Positions 28,730 through 38,115 are shown, counted from the first letter of the stretch. The stretch is DNA of 50,526 nucleotides from Aeromonas media (GCF_000819985.1 NZ_CDBZ01000069.1:1-50526), one strand, 5' to 3'. Made by a program: numbers and translations. Notes: generated by a model not told the origin, from the letters alone.

Positions 28730-29752
28730 ATGAGCAAGGACTCGTTCGCCCAATCGGCCGCCTATTTGAAACAGGCGGTCCCCCTGATGATCAAGTATCA
28801 AATCCCCACCACCCCGAACAATTACCATCTTTGGTACAACTATGTCTCTGGCGCCATGCCCGAGCTGAATAACGCCGTCGATCACGCGATAAAACTGCAG
28901 GGTACCTTCTCCCTCACCACCTGTGAGCGTCTCTATCACCAGCATCTGGCCAGCCAGGACGAGCAACAGATGGAGGCGATGAAGCTCAATCTGGTCGCCA
29001 TGGCCAATGAGCTCGGCCACTCCATGCAGGATGCGCTGGTCGATACCGGCCAGTTCCAGGCCATGCTCGACAAAAGCTTCGACAAGTTGAACCTCATCGA
29101 TGATGAGGGACTGAGCCTGGACGACACCATGGCCATCTTGCGGGAACTGGTACGCGAGTCGCGGGACGTGCGCATGTCCACCCTGCACTTTCGCAACCAG
29201 CTCAGCAGCGCCGAGAAGGAGATCAAGGAGCTCAAGGCAGCACTAAACGAGACGCGCAAGATGGCCACCGAGGACGCACTCACCTCGCTGCTCAACCGTC
29301 GCGCCTTCGATCTGGAGATGGACAGCCTGATCCGCAGCAAGCAGCCCTTCTCGCTGATCATGACCGATATCGATCGTTTCAAGAACTTCAACGACGAATA
29401 TGGCCATCTGCTGGGAGATCAGGTGCTGCGCATCGTCGGCAAGCGGCTGCGGGAAGTGAGCAAGGAGGGCATCACGGCCTATCGGCTCGGAGGGGAAGAG
29501 TTTGCCCTGCTGGTGCCGGGCCGAGTGTTGGCACTGACTCGCCAGATGGCGGAGAGCCTGCGCCGGGTCATCGAGCGGATGTCGCTGCTGGATCGCAAAT
29601 CAGGCCGGCGCATCGATCACATCACCGCCTCCTTCGGTGTGGGGGAATATAATGGGCAGGAGACGGCGGACGCCCTGATAGAGCGCACCGACAAGCTGCT
29701 CTACAAGGCCAAGGAGCTGGGTCGCAACCGGGTGATGCCACTCCCCTCCTGA
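28730..29752 (+). CDS. Soluble GGDEF diguanylate cyclase
   Basis: Encodes 340 residues with no membrane segment. The N-terminal 170 residues are helical and end in a coiled coil (SSAEKEIKELKAAL), probably for dimerisation. The GGDEF domain (about 175-335) has DALTSLLNRRAF, the metal-site DIDRFKNFND and an intact GGEEF, so it should make c-di-GMP from two GTP. The slot for the inhibitory I-site reads KEGI rather than RxxD, so product feedback inhibition through it is not expected. The ribosome site is weak. It stands alone, ending in a bidirectional terminator shared with luxS. Confidence 0.93.
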   Translation: MSKDSFAQSAAYLKQAVPLMIKYQIPTTPNNYHLWYNYVSGAMPELNNAVDHAIKLQGTFSLTTCERLYHQHLASQDEQQMEAMKLNLVAMANELGHSMQDALVDTGQFQAMLDKSFDKLNLIDDEGLSLDDTMAILRELVRESRDVRMSTLHFRNQLSSAEKEIKELKAALNETRKMATEDALTSLLNRRAFDLEMDSLIRSKQPFSLIMTDIDRFKNFNDEYGHLLGDQVLRIVGKRLREVSKEGITAYRLGGEEFALLVPGRVLALTRQMAESLRRVIERMSLLDRKSGRRIDHITASFGVGEYNGQETADALIERTDKLLYKAKELGRNRVMPLPS

Positions 29753-29766
29753 ACCGCCAGATATGA

Positions 29767-29795
29767 AAAGGCCGGTCACAGACCGGCCTTTTCAT
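29767..29795. terminator. Bidirectional terminator between diguanylate cyclase and luxS
   Basis: AAAAGGCCGGTC-ACA-GACCGGCCTTTT (29767-29792), a 12-bp perfect inverted repeat with T runs on both strands, between the convergent genes. Confidence 0.95.
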
Positions 29796-29810
29796 TTTTC
29801 CGCATTCTGC

Positions 29811-30320
29811 TCAGAGGCTTTTCAGCTTCTCTTCCGGTAGCGCCAGCTCGTCGTTGTGGTTGACGCCGATGCCGCGCTCCAGCACGTGGCGGGCGATGGC
29901 ATGGGCCTCTTCCAGGGAGTGCATGCTGTAGGTACCACACTGGTATTCGTTCAGCTCGGGGATCTTGCCCTGCTCCTGCACGGTCAGCACGTCGCTCATG
30001 GCGGCCTGCCAGGCTGCCCCCACGCGGGCCTCGTCCGGCGCACCGATCAGGCTCATGTAGAAGCCGGTACGGCAGCCCATGGGGGAGATGTCGATGATCT
30101 CGACCCCGTTACCGTTCAAGTGATCCCGCATGAAACCGGCAAACAGATGCTCCAGGGTGTGGATACCGCGCTCGGAGAGGATCTCCTGGTTCGGCACACA
30201 GAAGCGCAGATCGAACACGGTAATGGTGTCCTTGTTCGGGGTCTGCATGGTTTTGGCCACCCGAACTGCCGGGGCTGCCATGCGAGTATGGTCGACGGTA
30301 AAACTGTCCAATAACGGCAT
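29811..30320 (-). CDS. luxS: S-ribosylhomocysteine lyase, AI-2 synthase
   Basis: Encodes 169 residues from the ATG at 30320 with AGGAG upstream. LuxS cleaves S-ribosylhomocysteine to homocysteine and DPD, the precursor of the quorum signal AI-2, within the activated methyl cycle. Metal ligands His54 and His58 with catalytic Glu57 (HTLEH) are present, as are the catalytic Cys in [10 protein letters not shown] (Cys83) and the metal Cys in QCGTYS. It follows a lytic-transglycosylase-like lipoprotein gene by 17 bp and ends at a bidirectional terminator. Confidence 0.98.
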   Translation of the reverse strand: MPLLDSFTVDHTRMAAPAVRVAKTMQTPNKDTITVFDLRFCVPNQEILSERGIHTLEHLFAGFMRDHLNGNGVEIIDISPMGCRTGFYMSLIGAPDEARVGAAWQAAMSDVLTVQEQGKIPELNEYQCGTYSMHSLEEAHAIARHVLERGIGVNHNDELALPEEKLKSL

Positions 30321-30337
30321 TTCTGACTCCTGATTGG

Positions 30338-30931
30338 TTACGAGAACCAGCCCCCGCTGGGGAGCCGATCCTTGCATTGTCGATACTGGGCGCCGTAGCG
30401 TTGGGCACGGGCCTCCACCTTGCGGGAGACCTTCATCAGCCACCCCTTGCTGCGGTAGCTGCCGCGCCGGTAACCACCCCAGCCTTCGTGATAATTGAGA
30501 TATTGACCGTAGGCATCCCACTTGGAAGTGCCATTGAGCCGCTGCGCCTTGTGAGTGTACCAGCCCATGAAATCGATGGCGTCGGCGAAGTCGTCGCGAT
30601 CGCTCCAGCCGTTGCCGCTCTCCCGCTGGTAATCATCCCAAGTCTCATCCTTGACCTGGGCATAGCCATAAGCAGAGCTGGCACGCCCGGTCGGGATGAA
30701 GAGAAAATATTGCATCGGCGGCTGGGCATCGTGCACGAAGGAGGACTCCTGATACATCATAGCCATCACCACATGTACCGGGGTCCCCCACTTTTCGTTC
30801 ATCTTGAGTGCTGCCTTGTGCCACTCAGGTTTTTCCCGAAAGATCTGGCACAGGTTTTCCGGCTGGGCCGGTGGCTGACTACTGCAAGCAGTCAGCACCA
30901 TCAGCAGGCCGGCTGCCACCATGAGACGCAT
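30338..30931 (-). CDS. Transglycosylase SLT-domain lipoprotein
   Basis: Encodes 197 residues from the ATG at 30931. A short lipoprotein signal ([16 protein letters not shown], lipobox LTAC) predicts attachment to a membrane on the periplasmic side. The body resembles a small SLT-type lytic transglycosylase: the candidate catalytic Glu is in [15 protein letters not shown], and [17 protein letters not shown] and [10 protein letters not shown] match later motifs of that fold. It would cut murein glycan strands. An in-frame ATG at 30922 is an alternative start with a better-placed AAGG. It lies between glnB and luxS on the same strand. Confidence 0.85.
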   Translation of the reverse strand: MRLMVAAGLLMVLTACSSQPPAQPENLCQIFREKPEWHKAALKMNEKWGTPVHVVMAMMYQESSFVHDAQPPMQYFLFIPTGRASSAYGYAQVKDETWDDYQRESGNGWSDRDDFADAIDFMGWYTHKAQRLNGTSKWDAYGQYLNYHEGWGGYRRGSYRSKGWLMKVSRKVEARAQRYGAQYRQCKDRLPSGGWFS

Positions 30932-30992
30932 CCTTGGTATCGGATGGGTTACATTTTCGTTCTCTTGGTCGTTACGAGGCACATCCATCACA

Positions 30993-31340
<348 letters not shown>

Positions 31341-32963
31341 TTACCAGTTCTGTTTGCCGAACCCGGACGTAATGGGGTAGCGGCGATCCTTACCAAAGTT
31401 GCGGGTCGTGATACGGGGCCCGACGGCAGCCTGACGGCGCTTGTACTCGTTGAGATCCACCAGACGGATCACCTTGCGCACCACGGCTTCTTCGAAGCCC
31501 TCCGCCACCATGTCGGCGACCGAGGCGTCTTCTTCCACATAGCGCTTGAGGATGGCGTCCAGAATGTCGTAGGGGGGCAGGCTGTCCTGATCCACCTGAT
31601 CCGGTGCCAGCTCTGCCGAAGGCGGACGGTCGATGACCCGCTGCGGGATCACATAGTCGACGGAGTTGCGGTATTCGCACAGCTTGAAGACCAGCGTCTT
31701 GGGCACGTCCTTGAGCACGTCAAAGCCGCCCGCCATGTCACCATACAGGGTGGCATAGCCGACCGCCATCTCGCTCTTGTTGCCGGTGGTCAATACGATA
31801 CGGCGACGCTTGTTGGAGAGCGCCATCAAGAGCACACCACGGCAGCGGGCCTGCAGGTTCTCTTCGGTAGTGTCGCGGGCCGTCCCTTCAAACAGCGGCG
31901 CCAGCTGAGCCATAAAGCCCTCGAACATAGGCTCGATGGAGATGATGTTGAACTCGACCCCCATCCGCTCGGCCTGTTCCTTGGCATCTTCCACGCTCAT
32001 CTGGGCGGTGTAGCGGAACGGCATCATCACCGCCTGTACCTTGTCCGCACCTATGGCATCGGCCGCGATGGCGAGCGTCAGGGCGGAGTCGATGCCGCCG
32101 GAGAGGCCCAGCACAGCTCCCTGGAAGCCGTTCTTGGTGACATAGTCATGCACCGCCAGCACCAGCGCCTGATAGGTCTCGGCCAGGGGCGCCAGCGGCG
32201 CAGACGGTTCCCGCTCTTTCAACGGCTGGCCGTCGACAAAGCGCACCAGCGCCAGCTCTTCGGCAAACGGGGCCAGCTTGTGGGTCAGCTCGCTCTGGCC
32301 GTTGAACACCTTGGAGCAACCATCGAATATCAGTTCGTCCTGACCACAGACCTGATTGAGGTAAACCAGCGGCAAGCCGGTCTGATCACAGCGCTCGGCC
32401 ATCAGCTCGCGGCGGATCCAGGGTTTTTCCTGATCGTAAGGGGAAGCATTGATGGTGAGCAGCAGCTCGGCACCGGCCGCCTTTGCCGCGAGTGCCGGGC
32501 CCGGTTGCCACAGGTCTTCACAGATGAGCAAGCCCAGTTGATGGCCACGGAACGACACCACGCAGGTATCGCTCGCCGCGGTGAAGTAGCGCTTCTCGTC
32601 GAACACCCCGTAGTTGGGCAGATCCTGCTTGAAGTAACGGGCGATCAGCTTGCCCTGCTCATAGAGAGAGGCGGCATTGTAGAGCGCATCTCCTTCACGC
32701 CAGGGGTGGCCCACCAGGATGGCGCAACGACCCTGCCAGGCCACAACACGAGCCAGAGCCGCCTCCACCCGGACCATCAGATCGCTGCGCAGCAGCAGAT
32801 CTTCAGGCGGATAGCCGGTCAGCGCCAGCTCGGAGCAGACCAGCAGATCGGCGCCTTGCTGGTCGGCCTCTGCGGCGGCAGCCAGCACCTTGTCACAGTT
32901 ATCTTCGATGGCGCCTACCGTCAGATTTAACTGGGCAAGCATCAGAGAGAGGGCTTTTGCCAT
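31341..32963 (-). CDS. nadE: Glutamine-dependent NAD+ synthetase
   Basis: Encodes 540 residues. The N-terminal nitrilase-type glutaminase domain (about 1-250) has the Glu (CSELALTGYPPEDLLLR), Lys (FKQDLPNYGVFDEKRYF) and Cys (LICEDLWQPG) triad; the C-terminal domain has the ATP pyrophosphatase loop SGGIDSALT (about 287). It amidates deamido-NAD+ with ammonia channelled from glutamine, the last step of NAD synthesis. It lies 9 bp before glnB, so NAD synthesis and nitrogen sensing share a transcript. Confidence 0.97.
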   Translation of the reverse strand: MAKALSLMLAQLNLTVGAIEDNCDKVLAAAAEADQQGADLLVCSELALTGYPPEDLLLRSDLMVRVEAALARVVAWQGRCAILVGHPWREGDALYNAASLYEQGKLIARYFKQDLPNYGVFDEKRYFTAASDTCVVSFRGHQLGLLICEDLWQPGPALAAKAAGAELLLTINASPYDQEKPWIRRELMAERCDQTGLPLVYLNQVCGQDELIFDGCSKVFNGQSELTHKLAPFAEELALVRFVDGQPLKEREPSAPLAPLAETYQALVLAVHDYVTKNGFQGAVLGLSGGIDSALTLAIAADAIGADKVQAVMMPFRYTAQMSVEDAKEQAERMGVEFNIISIEPMFEGFMAQLAPLFEGTARDTTEENLQARCRGVLLMALSNKRRRIVLTTGNKSEMAVGYATLYGDMAGGFDVLKDVPKTLVFKLCEYRNSVDYVIPQRVIDRPPSAELAPDQVDQDSLPPYDILDAILKRYVEEDASVADMVAEGFEEAVVRKVIRLVDLNEYKRRQAAVGPRITTRNFGKDRRYPITSGFGKQNW

Positions 32964-33002
32964 GGCGATGCATCTTGAATTCGAAAATGATGGGGAATGA
33001 TA

Positions 33003-33034
33003 AAGAAAAGGCGCTGGCTGTGCCAGCGCCTTGG
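33003..33034 (-). terminator. Terminator of the minor-pilin operon
   Basis: On the minus strand AAGGCGCTGGC-ACA-GCCAGCGCCTT is followed by TTC; the stem (33009-33031) lies about 18 bp after the stop of the large PilV-like gene. Confidence 0.88.
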
Positions 33035-33049
33035 CTCCCTCAGCAAGCC

Positions 33050-35149
33050 TTAGGGAGAGCAGGTCAGGTTTGCGGCATTGGTGACGCCATTGTCTACCAG
33101 CAAGGTGCAGGGACCGCTGATGACCTGACCGCTGGCTGGCGGAGTCATGGGGATACTCAAAGAACTCGGCTTAACCAAGAAGGTCGTGTTGCCCGAGTAG
33201 GAGAAGTTCACCACCAGAGTGCTGTTCTGCTCAGCCGTGCAAGTATAGATTGCCGTCTGGTTGTCGCTGCTCGGCTTGTCTATCTGGCAAGTGGCCCCGG
33301 AGGTCGAGGTATTCATCGACAGGTTATTGAAAACATTTTTCTTGCAGGCGATTGGGGTCGGATCATTGTTCTTGGTTTTCTCCAGGCACTGTACCTTGCC
33401 TGTGACCGTCAGCAGAGGCTGCGTGACAGTTCCGGAGTCAATCTTGACGGCCAACTCTGTACTGAGAGCCAGGCTCTGATCCCTTGGTGAAATCAGCGTA
33501 GCGGTAATCCCCGAATTACCCTGATAGACGGTGGCTTTTACCTTCACACTCTGCAGCACCTGGCTACTGTCCTTGGTGGATTTCTTGGCGGCCAGGTAAC
33601 CACGGCTGTAACTGCCGAAGTAATAGTTATTGAGATCCACTATGGTATCGACCGGTTCATTGCTGACGGTGGCATAGTCGGTCACGGCCCCCCCGAGCTG
33701 GCCACTGAGCGGTGTCATGGACCACTCCGCCAACATGGTCAGGTTGATATCCTGAAATGGCACCTTGGCCAGATAGCCAGTGATACTGGTGTCTATCCCG
33801 GTCAGATAGGTAGGATTCAGAACATCGACATATATTCCACGGGCAATCAGCTGGCGCGTGCCGGTATTGATCGTGATCCCCGTAACGGCGTCCCCACCAG
33901 GCGCAACGTTGGCAGGAGTCTGAAGCCATGTGGGAAAATCACTTATCGCAGGCGCGCTCACCGTCGGGGTCGAGGTCCAGTTCAGGGTCTGTTTCTGCCA
34001 GTCGATATAAGCCTTGACCACATACTGGATGTAATTCTGGTAACTGACCTGATTCGCCGCCTTGGCCAAGAAATCCGAGGTAGTGACAATAACCTGGACC
34101 AGGTTCCAATCAGGGAGGGGGCGATAGTACCCATCCAGTCGCACAAACCGGCAAGCATCCACATAGGTGCCGCTGGCCGCTACGGACAGGGTGCTGTTAT
34201 AGCGCTGCCGACTGGTATTGAGCGGTGCGTAGTAGCTGAGAAAACTTCCTCCCGAGCCATCAAAATGATCTTTGCAGCAGCTTGTGCAGAGCGCTGGCTG
34301 GTTATTGCCGCTGACTGTTCCGGTCTGCTTGGTCTGTTGTGCTCCTGTCTTCCAATAGAGCTGGCTGGTGGCAGTACTGTAGGCCTGGCCCGGCAGATAG
34401 GCACTCAAAGTGGAACCATAAGTGCAGGCGCAACTTACTGAGCTGATATCTTGCTGGATTTGTTGGGTATTTCCCTGGTTTGCAGGCTGGTAGGTCACTG
34501 TTTCAAACTGCACCTCCTTGCCGACAGTGTTGTTTTTGGCCACCACTGTTGGAGAAGGTTTGCTGGTTTCCTGTCTGCTGCCGTTGCCGAGATCGATTGA
34601 GATCACGTCCGGCGCAACCCCCGGGGTGTAATTGATCTTCGGCCCTGTCCGAGCTGTATCCAACCCCCCATTCAACTGATCCACGGTCAATGATTCAGTG
34701 GGAGAGACATAACCCGTAAGCGCGACCGAGGTAGTCACCCCTTCGCTGTTGGTCCAGCTCACTGTGGTATTGATCTGCTTTCGCCCAGGGTAGTTCAGCA
34801 AATACCCTGTAGGAGCCGTGTTCTGCCATGCAGAAGTGGCTCCGTTCCAATATTGGTTGGCCACAGTCCAGGCCAACGTGTAGCTGTCGCCAGACTGGCT
34901 CTTGGTCGTATTACCACTCGCAATGGCCGTATAGGCAGTGAGCGGGGCCGTCGCCGTCACCAGACTGTTGAAGTTACGGAATTCCTCGATCTTGGATTCT
35001 GCGAGTCGCATGGCAATTTCATAACGCCGCCCATCCTGGGAGGCCGTCAGGGTCGACTTCGAAAGCATCACCAGACCGACCACCCCCACCCCCAGCACAA
35101 CCAGGGTTACCAGTATCTCAAACAGGCCAAATCCTTTTTGCCGTTTCAT
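33050..35149 (-). CDS. pilV: Large PilV-like type IV minor pilin
   Basis: Encodes 699 residues, about four times the size of a normal PilV. The N-terminus is a class-III prepilin: leader MKRQKG, cleavage before FGLFEILVTLVVLG, with Glu at position 5 of the mature protein and a PilV-type run (SQDGRRYEIAMRLAESKIEE). The remaining 600 residues are Ser/Thr/Gly/Asn-rich, beta-like and contain cysteine clusters (SCACTYG, CTSCCKDH) and late Cys pairs. This suggests a tip adhesin carried on a pilin helix. It is the last gene of the operon; no PilY1 gene follows. Codon use is less GC-rich than flanking genes. Confidence 0.85.
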   Translation of the reverse strand: MKRQKGFGLFEILVTLVVLGVGVVGLVMLSKSTLTASQDGRRYEIAMRLAESKIEEFRNFNSLVTATAPLTAYTAIASGNTTKSQSGDSYTLAWTVANQYWNGATSAWQNTAPTGYLLNYPGRKQINTTVSWTNSEGVTTSVALTGYVSPTESLTVDQLNGGLDTARTGPKINYTPGVAPDVISIDLGNGSRQETSKPSPTVVAKNNTVGKEVQFETVTYQPANQGNTQQIQQDISSVSCACTYGSTLSAYLPGQAYSTATSQLYWKTGAQQTKQTGTVSGNNQPALCTSCCKDHFDGSGGSFLSYYAPLNTSRQRYNSTLSVAASGTYVDACRFVRLDGYYRPLPDWNLVQVIVTTSDFLAKAANQVSYQNYIQYVVKAYIDWQKQTLNWTSTPTVSAPAISDFPTWLQTPANVAPGGDAVTGITINTGTRQLIARGIYVDVLNPTYLTGIDTSITGYLAKVPFQDINLTMLAEWSMTPLSGQLGGAVTDYATVSNEPVDTIVDLNNYYFGSYSRGYLAAKKSTKDSSQVLQSVKVKATVYQGNSGITATLISPRDQSLALSTELAVKIDSGTVTQPLLTVTGKVQCLEKTKNNDPTPIACKKNVFNNLSMNTSTSGATCQIDKPSSDNQTAIYTCTAEQNSTLVVNFSYSGNTTFLVKPSSLSIPMTPPASGQVISGPCTLLVDNGVTNAANLTCSP

Positions 35150-35160
35150 TTACTTGTCCT

Positions 35161-36291
35161 CTACCAGTCGCGCCAGCTACCCGGCACCTGTTTAAGAGTC
35201 TGGAAGGCGGCGCCTGTCCTGATATTGCTCAGTGCGGCCTCATCATATTTGGCATCATAGGTACCATTGGCCTTGCCCAGCTCAAAGTTGGCAGCCAAGG
35301 CACCGTTCACGATGGCCCCGCCAGTGAGCTTGATATCCGTGGTTGCCGTAGCTGGATGTGAAGAGTACGCAAATACCAGCCCATACAGTTGACGGTTGCC
35401 ATTGATGGTCAGGCTGCCATCCTTGATGATCAACACAACAGGGGCAGATTGAGTACCAATATTGGAACCGGGATTGCAATCGCCATTGACAATGACAAGC
35501 CCTGTCGTCGTCGGCCCCAGACCATTGCAATTATTGACTATCTGGTTGGCTCTTGACTCTATGTTGGCCCAGCCAGCGGCATCGTCATTCTCATTGAACA
35601 GATACCACACCAGGTCGGTTGGAAAATCGGGATCGCTATCCTTGATATCCGACTGCTTATTGCCCGGTTGGCTGATATTGGCACTGCAGCCACCGGCGTA
35701 ATCACCCTGATGGCAGGTCTGGCCGGACCCCGTATTCAGATCTACATAATCATTGGTCCAGATGGAAAGCGGCACTCCAGGTCCCCCTCCATTGGGATTG
35801 GCAACAACGGTAAAGTTACCCCCGACCGCCATTCCCCCTGCGACAGTCAGAGGCGCGGCAGGTGTCCCAGCCAGCACGTTGCTTTGCACATATCGAGCCT
35901 CGACAGCCGCTTGCGCCTGGCTGTTGCTCAGGCTGGCCACAGAGCGAATCCGGATAGGTGCGATGGGCGTGGTACTCCCAGCCACCACGGGAAAGGGAGT
36001 TATGCATTCGACCGTCAGGGTATAAGTCCCCCCAGCACCTGATGGAGAAAACGAGTTCCCTGACCAAGCGGGCAGCAAAGAGGGGCAAGATGAACCTTCA
36101 GCAGATAGTCGACCAAAGCCATAGGACAACCCCTGTTCTGCCAAGGCCATCACTTGACGATAGAGGGTTTCATTCAATGTGATGCGACGATCGGCCACCA
36201 GCAGCTTGCCCACCAGCAGGGTGACTGCCAGCAGGATCAACAACAGGATCAGTGTGACGGTGAAAGTCGTAAAACCGGACTGGATTCTCAT
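35161..36291 (-). CDS. pilX: PilX-like minor pilin
   Basis: Encodes 376 residues from the ATG at 36291. The prepilin leader MRIQSG is followed by FTTFTVTLILLLILLAVTLL; mature position 5 is Thr, not Glu, as in PilX/GspK-type tip pilins. The body holds LSNSQAQAAVEARYV near the start and the closing GSWRDW, typical of PilX-like proteins. It is longer than the usual 150-200 residues. It starts 1 bp after pilW ends and 11 bp before the PilV-like gene, so it lies in one operon. It is likely part of the pilus initiation complex. Confidence 0.82.
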   Translation of the reverse strand: MRIQSGFTTFTVTLILLLILLAVTLLVGKLLVADRRITLNETLYRQVMALAEQGLSYGFGRLSAEGSSCPSLLPAWSGNSFSPSGAGGTYTLTVECITPFPVVAGSTTPIAPIRIRSVASLSNSQAQAAVEARYVQSNVLAGTPAAPLTVAGGMAVGGNFTVVANPNGGGPGVPLSIWTNDYVDLNTGSGQTCHQGDYAGGCSANISQPGNKQSDIKDSDPDFPTDLVWYLFNENDDAAGWANIESRANQIVNNCNGLGPTTTGLVIVNGDCNPGSNIGTQSAPVVLIIKDGSLTINGNRQLYGLVFAYSSHPATATTDIKLTGGAIVNGALAANFELGKANGTYDAKYDEAALSNIRTGAAFQTLKQVPGSWRDW

Positions 36292-36292
36292 A

Positions 36293-36937
36293 TCAGTATC
36301 CGTCATTGCGCAACTTGATATCACGCTGCAAGTTCAAGGTCAGCTCAGTATTGTCCTTGTAGCGGCCCGAAATGTTGAGTTGAATTGCCCTGGCACCGCT
36401 CACTTGGCTACTGGAGAGCAGGCGATAGGTAAGCTGGGTGATCTCTATGGTGTTATCGGTCGAAATGAGGCTACCGCTATTACAAGTGGGACTGGTTCCC
36501 GTAGCGAGTTTGACTCCCTTATCTCCGCTACTGTAACTATAAAGCCGAGTTTCCAGGCTGCTGGATGGGCTGTTGTTTAGCACACCGTTTTCATTGTCAT
36601 CATAACTGATCCTGATGCAGCGATAGATGTTGGAACCTGTTGCGGTCTGATCCATCAGGTCGGTGCTTGCGTCGAAATAGAAGGGCGATGGGAGTGCACC
36701 AGATACCAATCGAGTCGAGGTAGCAGCACTGGCATCATAACCTGCACGCTCAATATCGCGGGCCATCATGTCGGTGATTGCCTGAACCTCCTGATTGAGT
36801 CGACTCACCTTCATAGCCGTGCTATTTGCCCTGAGAATCGTTGCGAAGAGCGTCGTCACGGCAGCCACCAGTAACAAGCCCGCCACCATGGCGACCATCA
36901 ACTCCACCAGACTGAAGCCTGCATGTCGCCTCAACAT
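36293..36937 (-). CDS. pilW: PilW-like minor pilin
   Basis: Encodes 214 residues with prepilin leader MLRRHAG and mature FSLVELMVAMVAGLLLVAAV (Glu5 present). The following VTTLFATILRANSTAMKVSR and DMMARDIERAGYDA match PilW, including the family's ARDIRRAGY-like motif. Its start overlaps the end of the upstream fimT-like gene by 7 bp, indicating translational coupling. It should form part of the minor-pilin complex that primes type IV pilus assembly. Confidence 0.88.
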   Translation of the reverse strand: MLRRHAGFSLVELMVAMVAGLLLVAAVTTLFATILRANSTAMKVSRLNQEVQAITDMMARDIERAGYDASAATSTRLVSGALPSPFYFDASTDLMDQTATGSNIYRCIRISYDDNENGVLNNSPSSSLETRLYSYSSGDKGVKLATGTSPTCNSGSLISTDNTIEITQLTYRLLSSSQVSGARAIQLNISGRYKDNTELTLNLQRDIKLRNDGY

Positions 36938-37464
36938 GTCGGCACCCCACTCACATTGCTGACAGCACAGGTACGAACCCGCCCAACATTGTTAGTAACG
37001 ACTCGCATGGCGTAGCTACCGGACGAGATGGCGATGTTGCCAGCCGTCAATGTACCTCTGCGGGGAGAAATATTGAGGGGCCTGATATTGGTAGCCGACT
37101 CACTGTAACTCGCCACTAGGGTGATACCCGGGAATTCGCTGGCATTCACCCCTTTTCGCCCCTCGATGCTGGAACAAGCATCGGCACAGCTATTACAGCT
37201 ACCATCGATATGCACGCGGTAGCACCAGTTACTGGTACCGCTATTGAACAGCAGCAGATTGAGCGTCTGATTGCGTTTGACCGCCTCGGATTTGAGCAAC
37301 ATGACATCGGTATAGATAGCCTGCGTGGCAGCCCTGACCATCTGCTCCTGCCGCAATGACTGATAGCTGGGCAGGGCTACGGCAAGCAGCAATGCAGCCA
37401 CCGTCAGTGCCAGCAACAGCTCAATCAGGGTAAAACCGGAAACACGTCCTACTGTGCGCATCAT
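36931..37464 (-). CDS. fimT: FimT/FimU (GspH)-type minor pilin
   Basis: Encodes 177 residues. Leader MMRTVGRVSG, cleavage before FTLIELLLALTVAALLLAVA (Glu5 present); AVALPSYQSLRQEQMVRAATQ and VMLLKSEAVKRNQTL are the family's standard continuation. The C-terminal half has the usual GspH beta region with cysteines (WCYRVHIDGSCNSC). First gene of the minus-strand minor-pilin operon. The neighbouring broken copy at 37936-38115 shows the same leader motifs. Confidence 0.88.
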   Translation of the reverse strand: MMRTVGRVSGFTLIELLLALTVAALLLAVALPSYQSLRQEQMVRAATQAIYTDVMLLKSEAVKRNQTLNLLLFNSGTSNWCYRVHIDGSCNSCADACSSIEGRKGVNASEFPGITLVASYSESATNIRPLNISPRRGTLTAGNIAISSGSYAMRVVTNNVGRVRTCAVSNVSGVPTC

Positions 37465-37557
37465 TTAGCTCAAGACTCCTTTCTTTTTGCCCATGCCAGT
37501 AGAGCTCACTGTCAGTACTATTCTATAGTATCAAACCGTTTCCAGAGCGTGCCGCCC

Positions 37558-37935
37558 ATGAGAACCAAACAATCAGGTATTACATTGCTGGAGCTGCTGG
37601 TTGTGGTGGCTGTCGTCGCCATCCTGGCAGCTGTGGCCTATCCGAGCTTTACCTATGGGCTGCATAAGTCCCGTCGTGCCGAGGCAATCAAGGGGTTGCT
37701 GAGCATGCAACTCAAGCAGGAAGAATTTCGCATATCCAATACGAGTTATAGCGGAACACCATCTCAAGTGGGTAACCCAACAAGCGATTACTACACCTTT
37801 ACCATCTCTGGCGCTACCGCTACGGTTTATACCCTGATAGCCACAGCCAAAGGCAGCCAAAGCAATGATTCAGGCTGTACCACTCTGACTCTCAACAAGG
37901 CCGATACCAAGACGCCATCTGACTGCTGGAAGTAA
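37558..37935 (+). CDS. pilE: PilE-like type IV pilin
   Basis: Encodes 125 residues from the ATG at 37558. Leader MRTKQSG, mature ITLLELLVVVAVVAILAAVA with Glu5; then YPSFTYGLHKSRRAEAIKGL and a C-terminal disulfide pair (SGCTTLTL and SDCWK), typical of PilE minor pilins. A GTG 9 bases upstream is possible. It is transcribed away from the other minor pilins and from ispH, unlike Pseudomonas aeruginosa where ispH, pilE and the rest run the same way. Its stop codon directly abuts the broken fimT copy. Confidence 0.88.
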   Translation: MRTKQSGITLLELLVVVAVVAILAAVAYPSFTYGLHKSRRAEAIKGLLSMQLKQEEFRISNTSYSGTPSQVGNPTSDYYTFTISGATATVYTLIATAKGSQSNDSGCTTLTLNKADTKTPSDCWK

Positions 37936-38115
37936 CTCGCTGCGGGTCAGTTGCACCGAAGCCACGAACTGATTCGCCTGAGCTGTCAGGCTCATGTTTC
38001 AGATCAATGAGTTAAAAGAAGGAACTCCCAGCGTCAGCAGGATAGACAAGAGTACTACGATGGCCATTAGCTCGATGAACGTGAAGCCAAGGGGCGCAAA
38101 CATCCTGTTGTGCAC
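37936..38115 (-). pseudogene. Broken fimT-like minor pilin gene
   Basis: A GTG start behind GGAGG (38115) opens MHNRMFAPLG-FTFIELMAIVVLL, a normal prepilin leader with Glu5, then LTLGVPSFNSLI, a TGA stop (37999-38001), and on in the same frame NMSLTAQANQFVASVQLTRSE. The continuation is exactly the FimT/FimU pattern, where an Arg codon (CGA) would stand in place of TGA. Homology stops at the base next to the pilE stop codon. So it carries both a nonsense change and a 3' truncation; at most a 36-residue prepilin is made. Confidence 0.82.
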
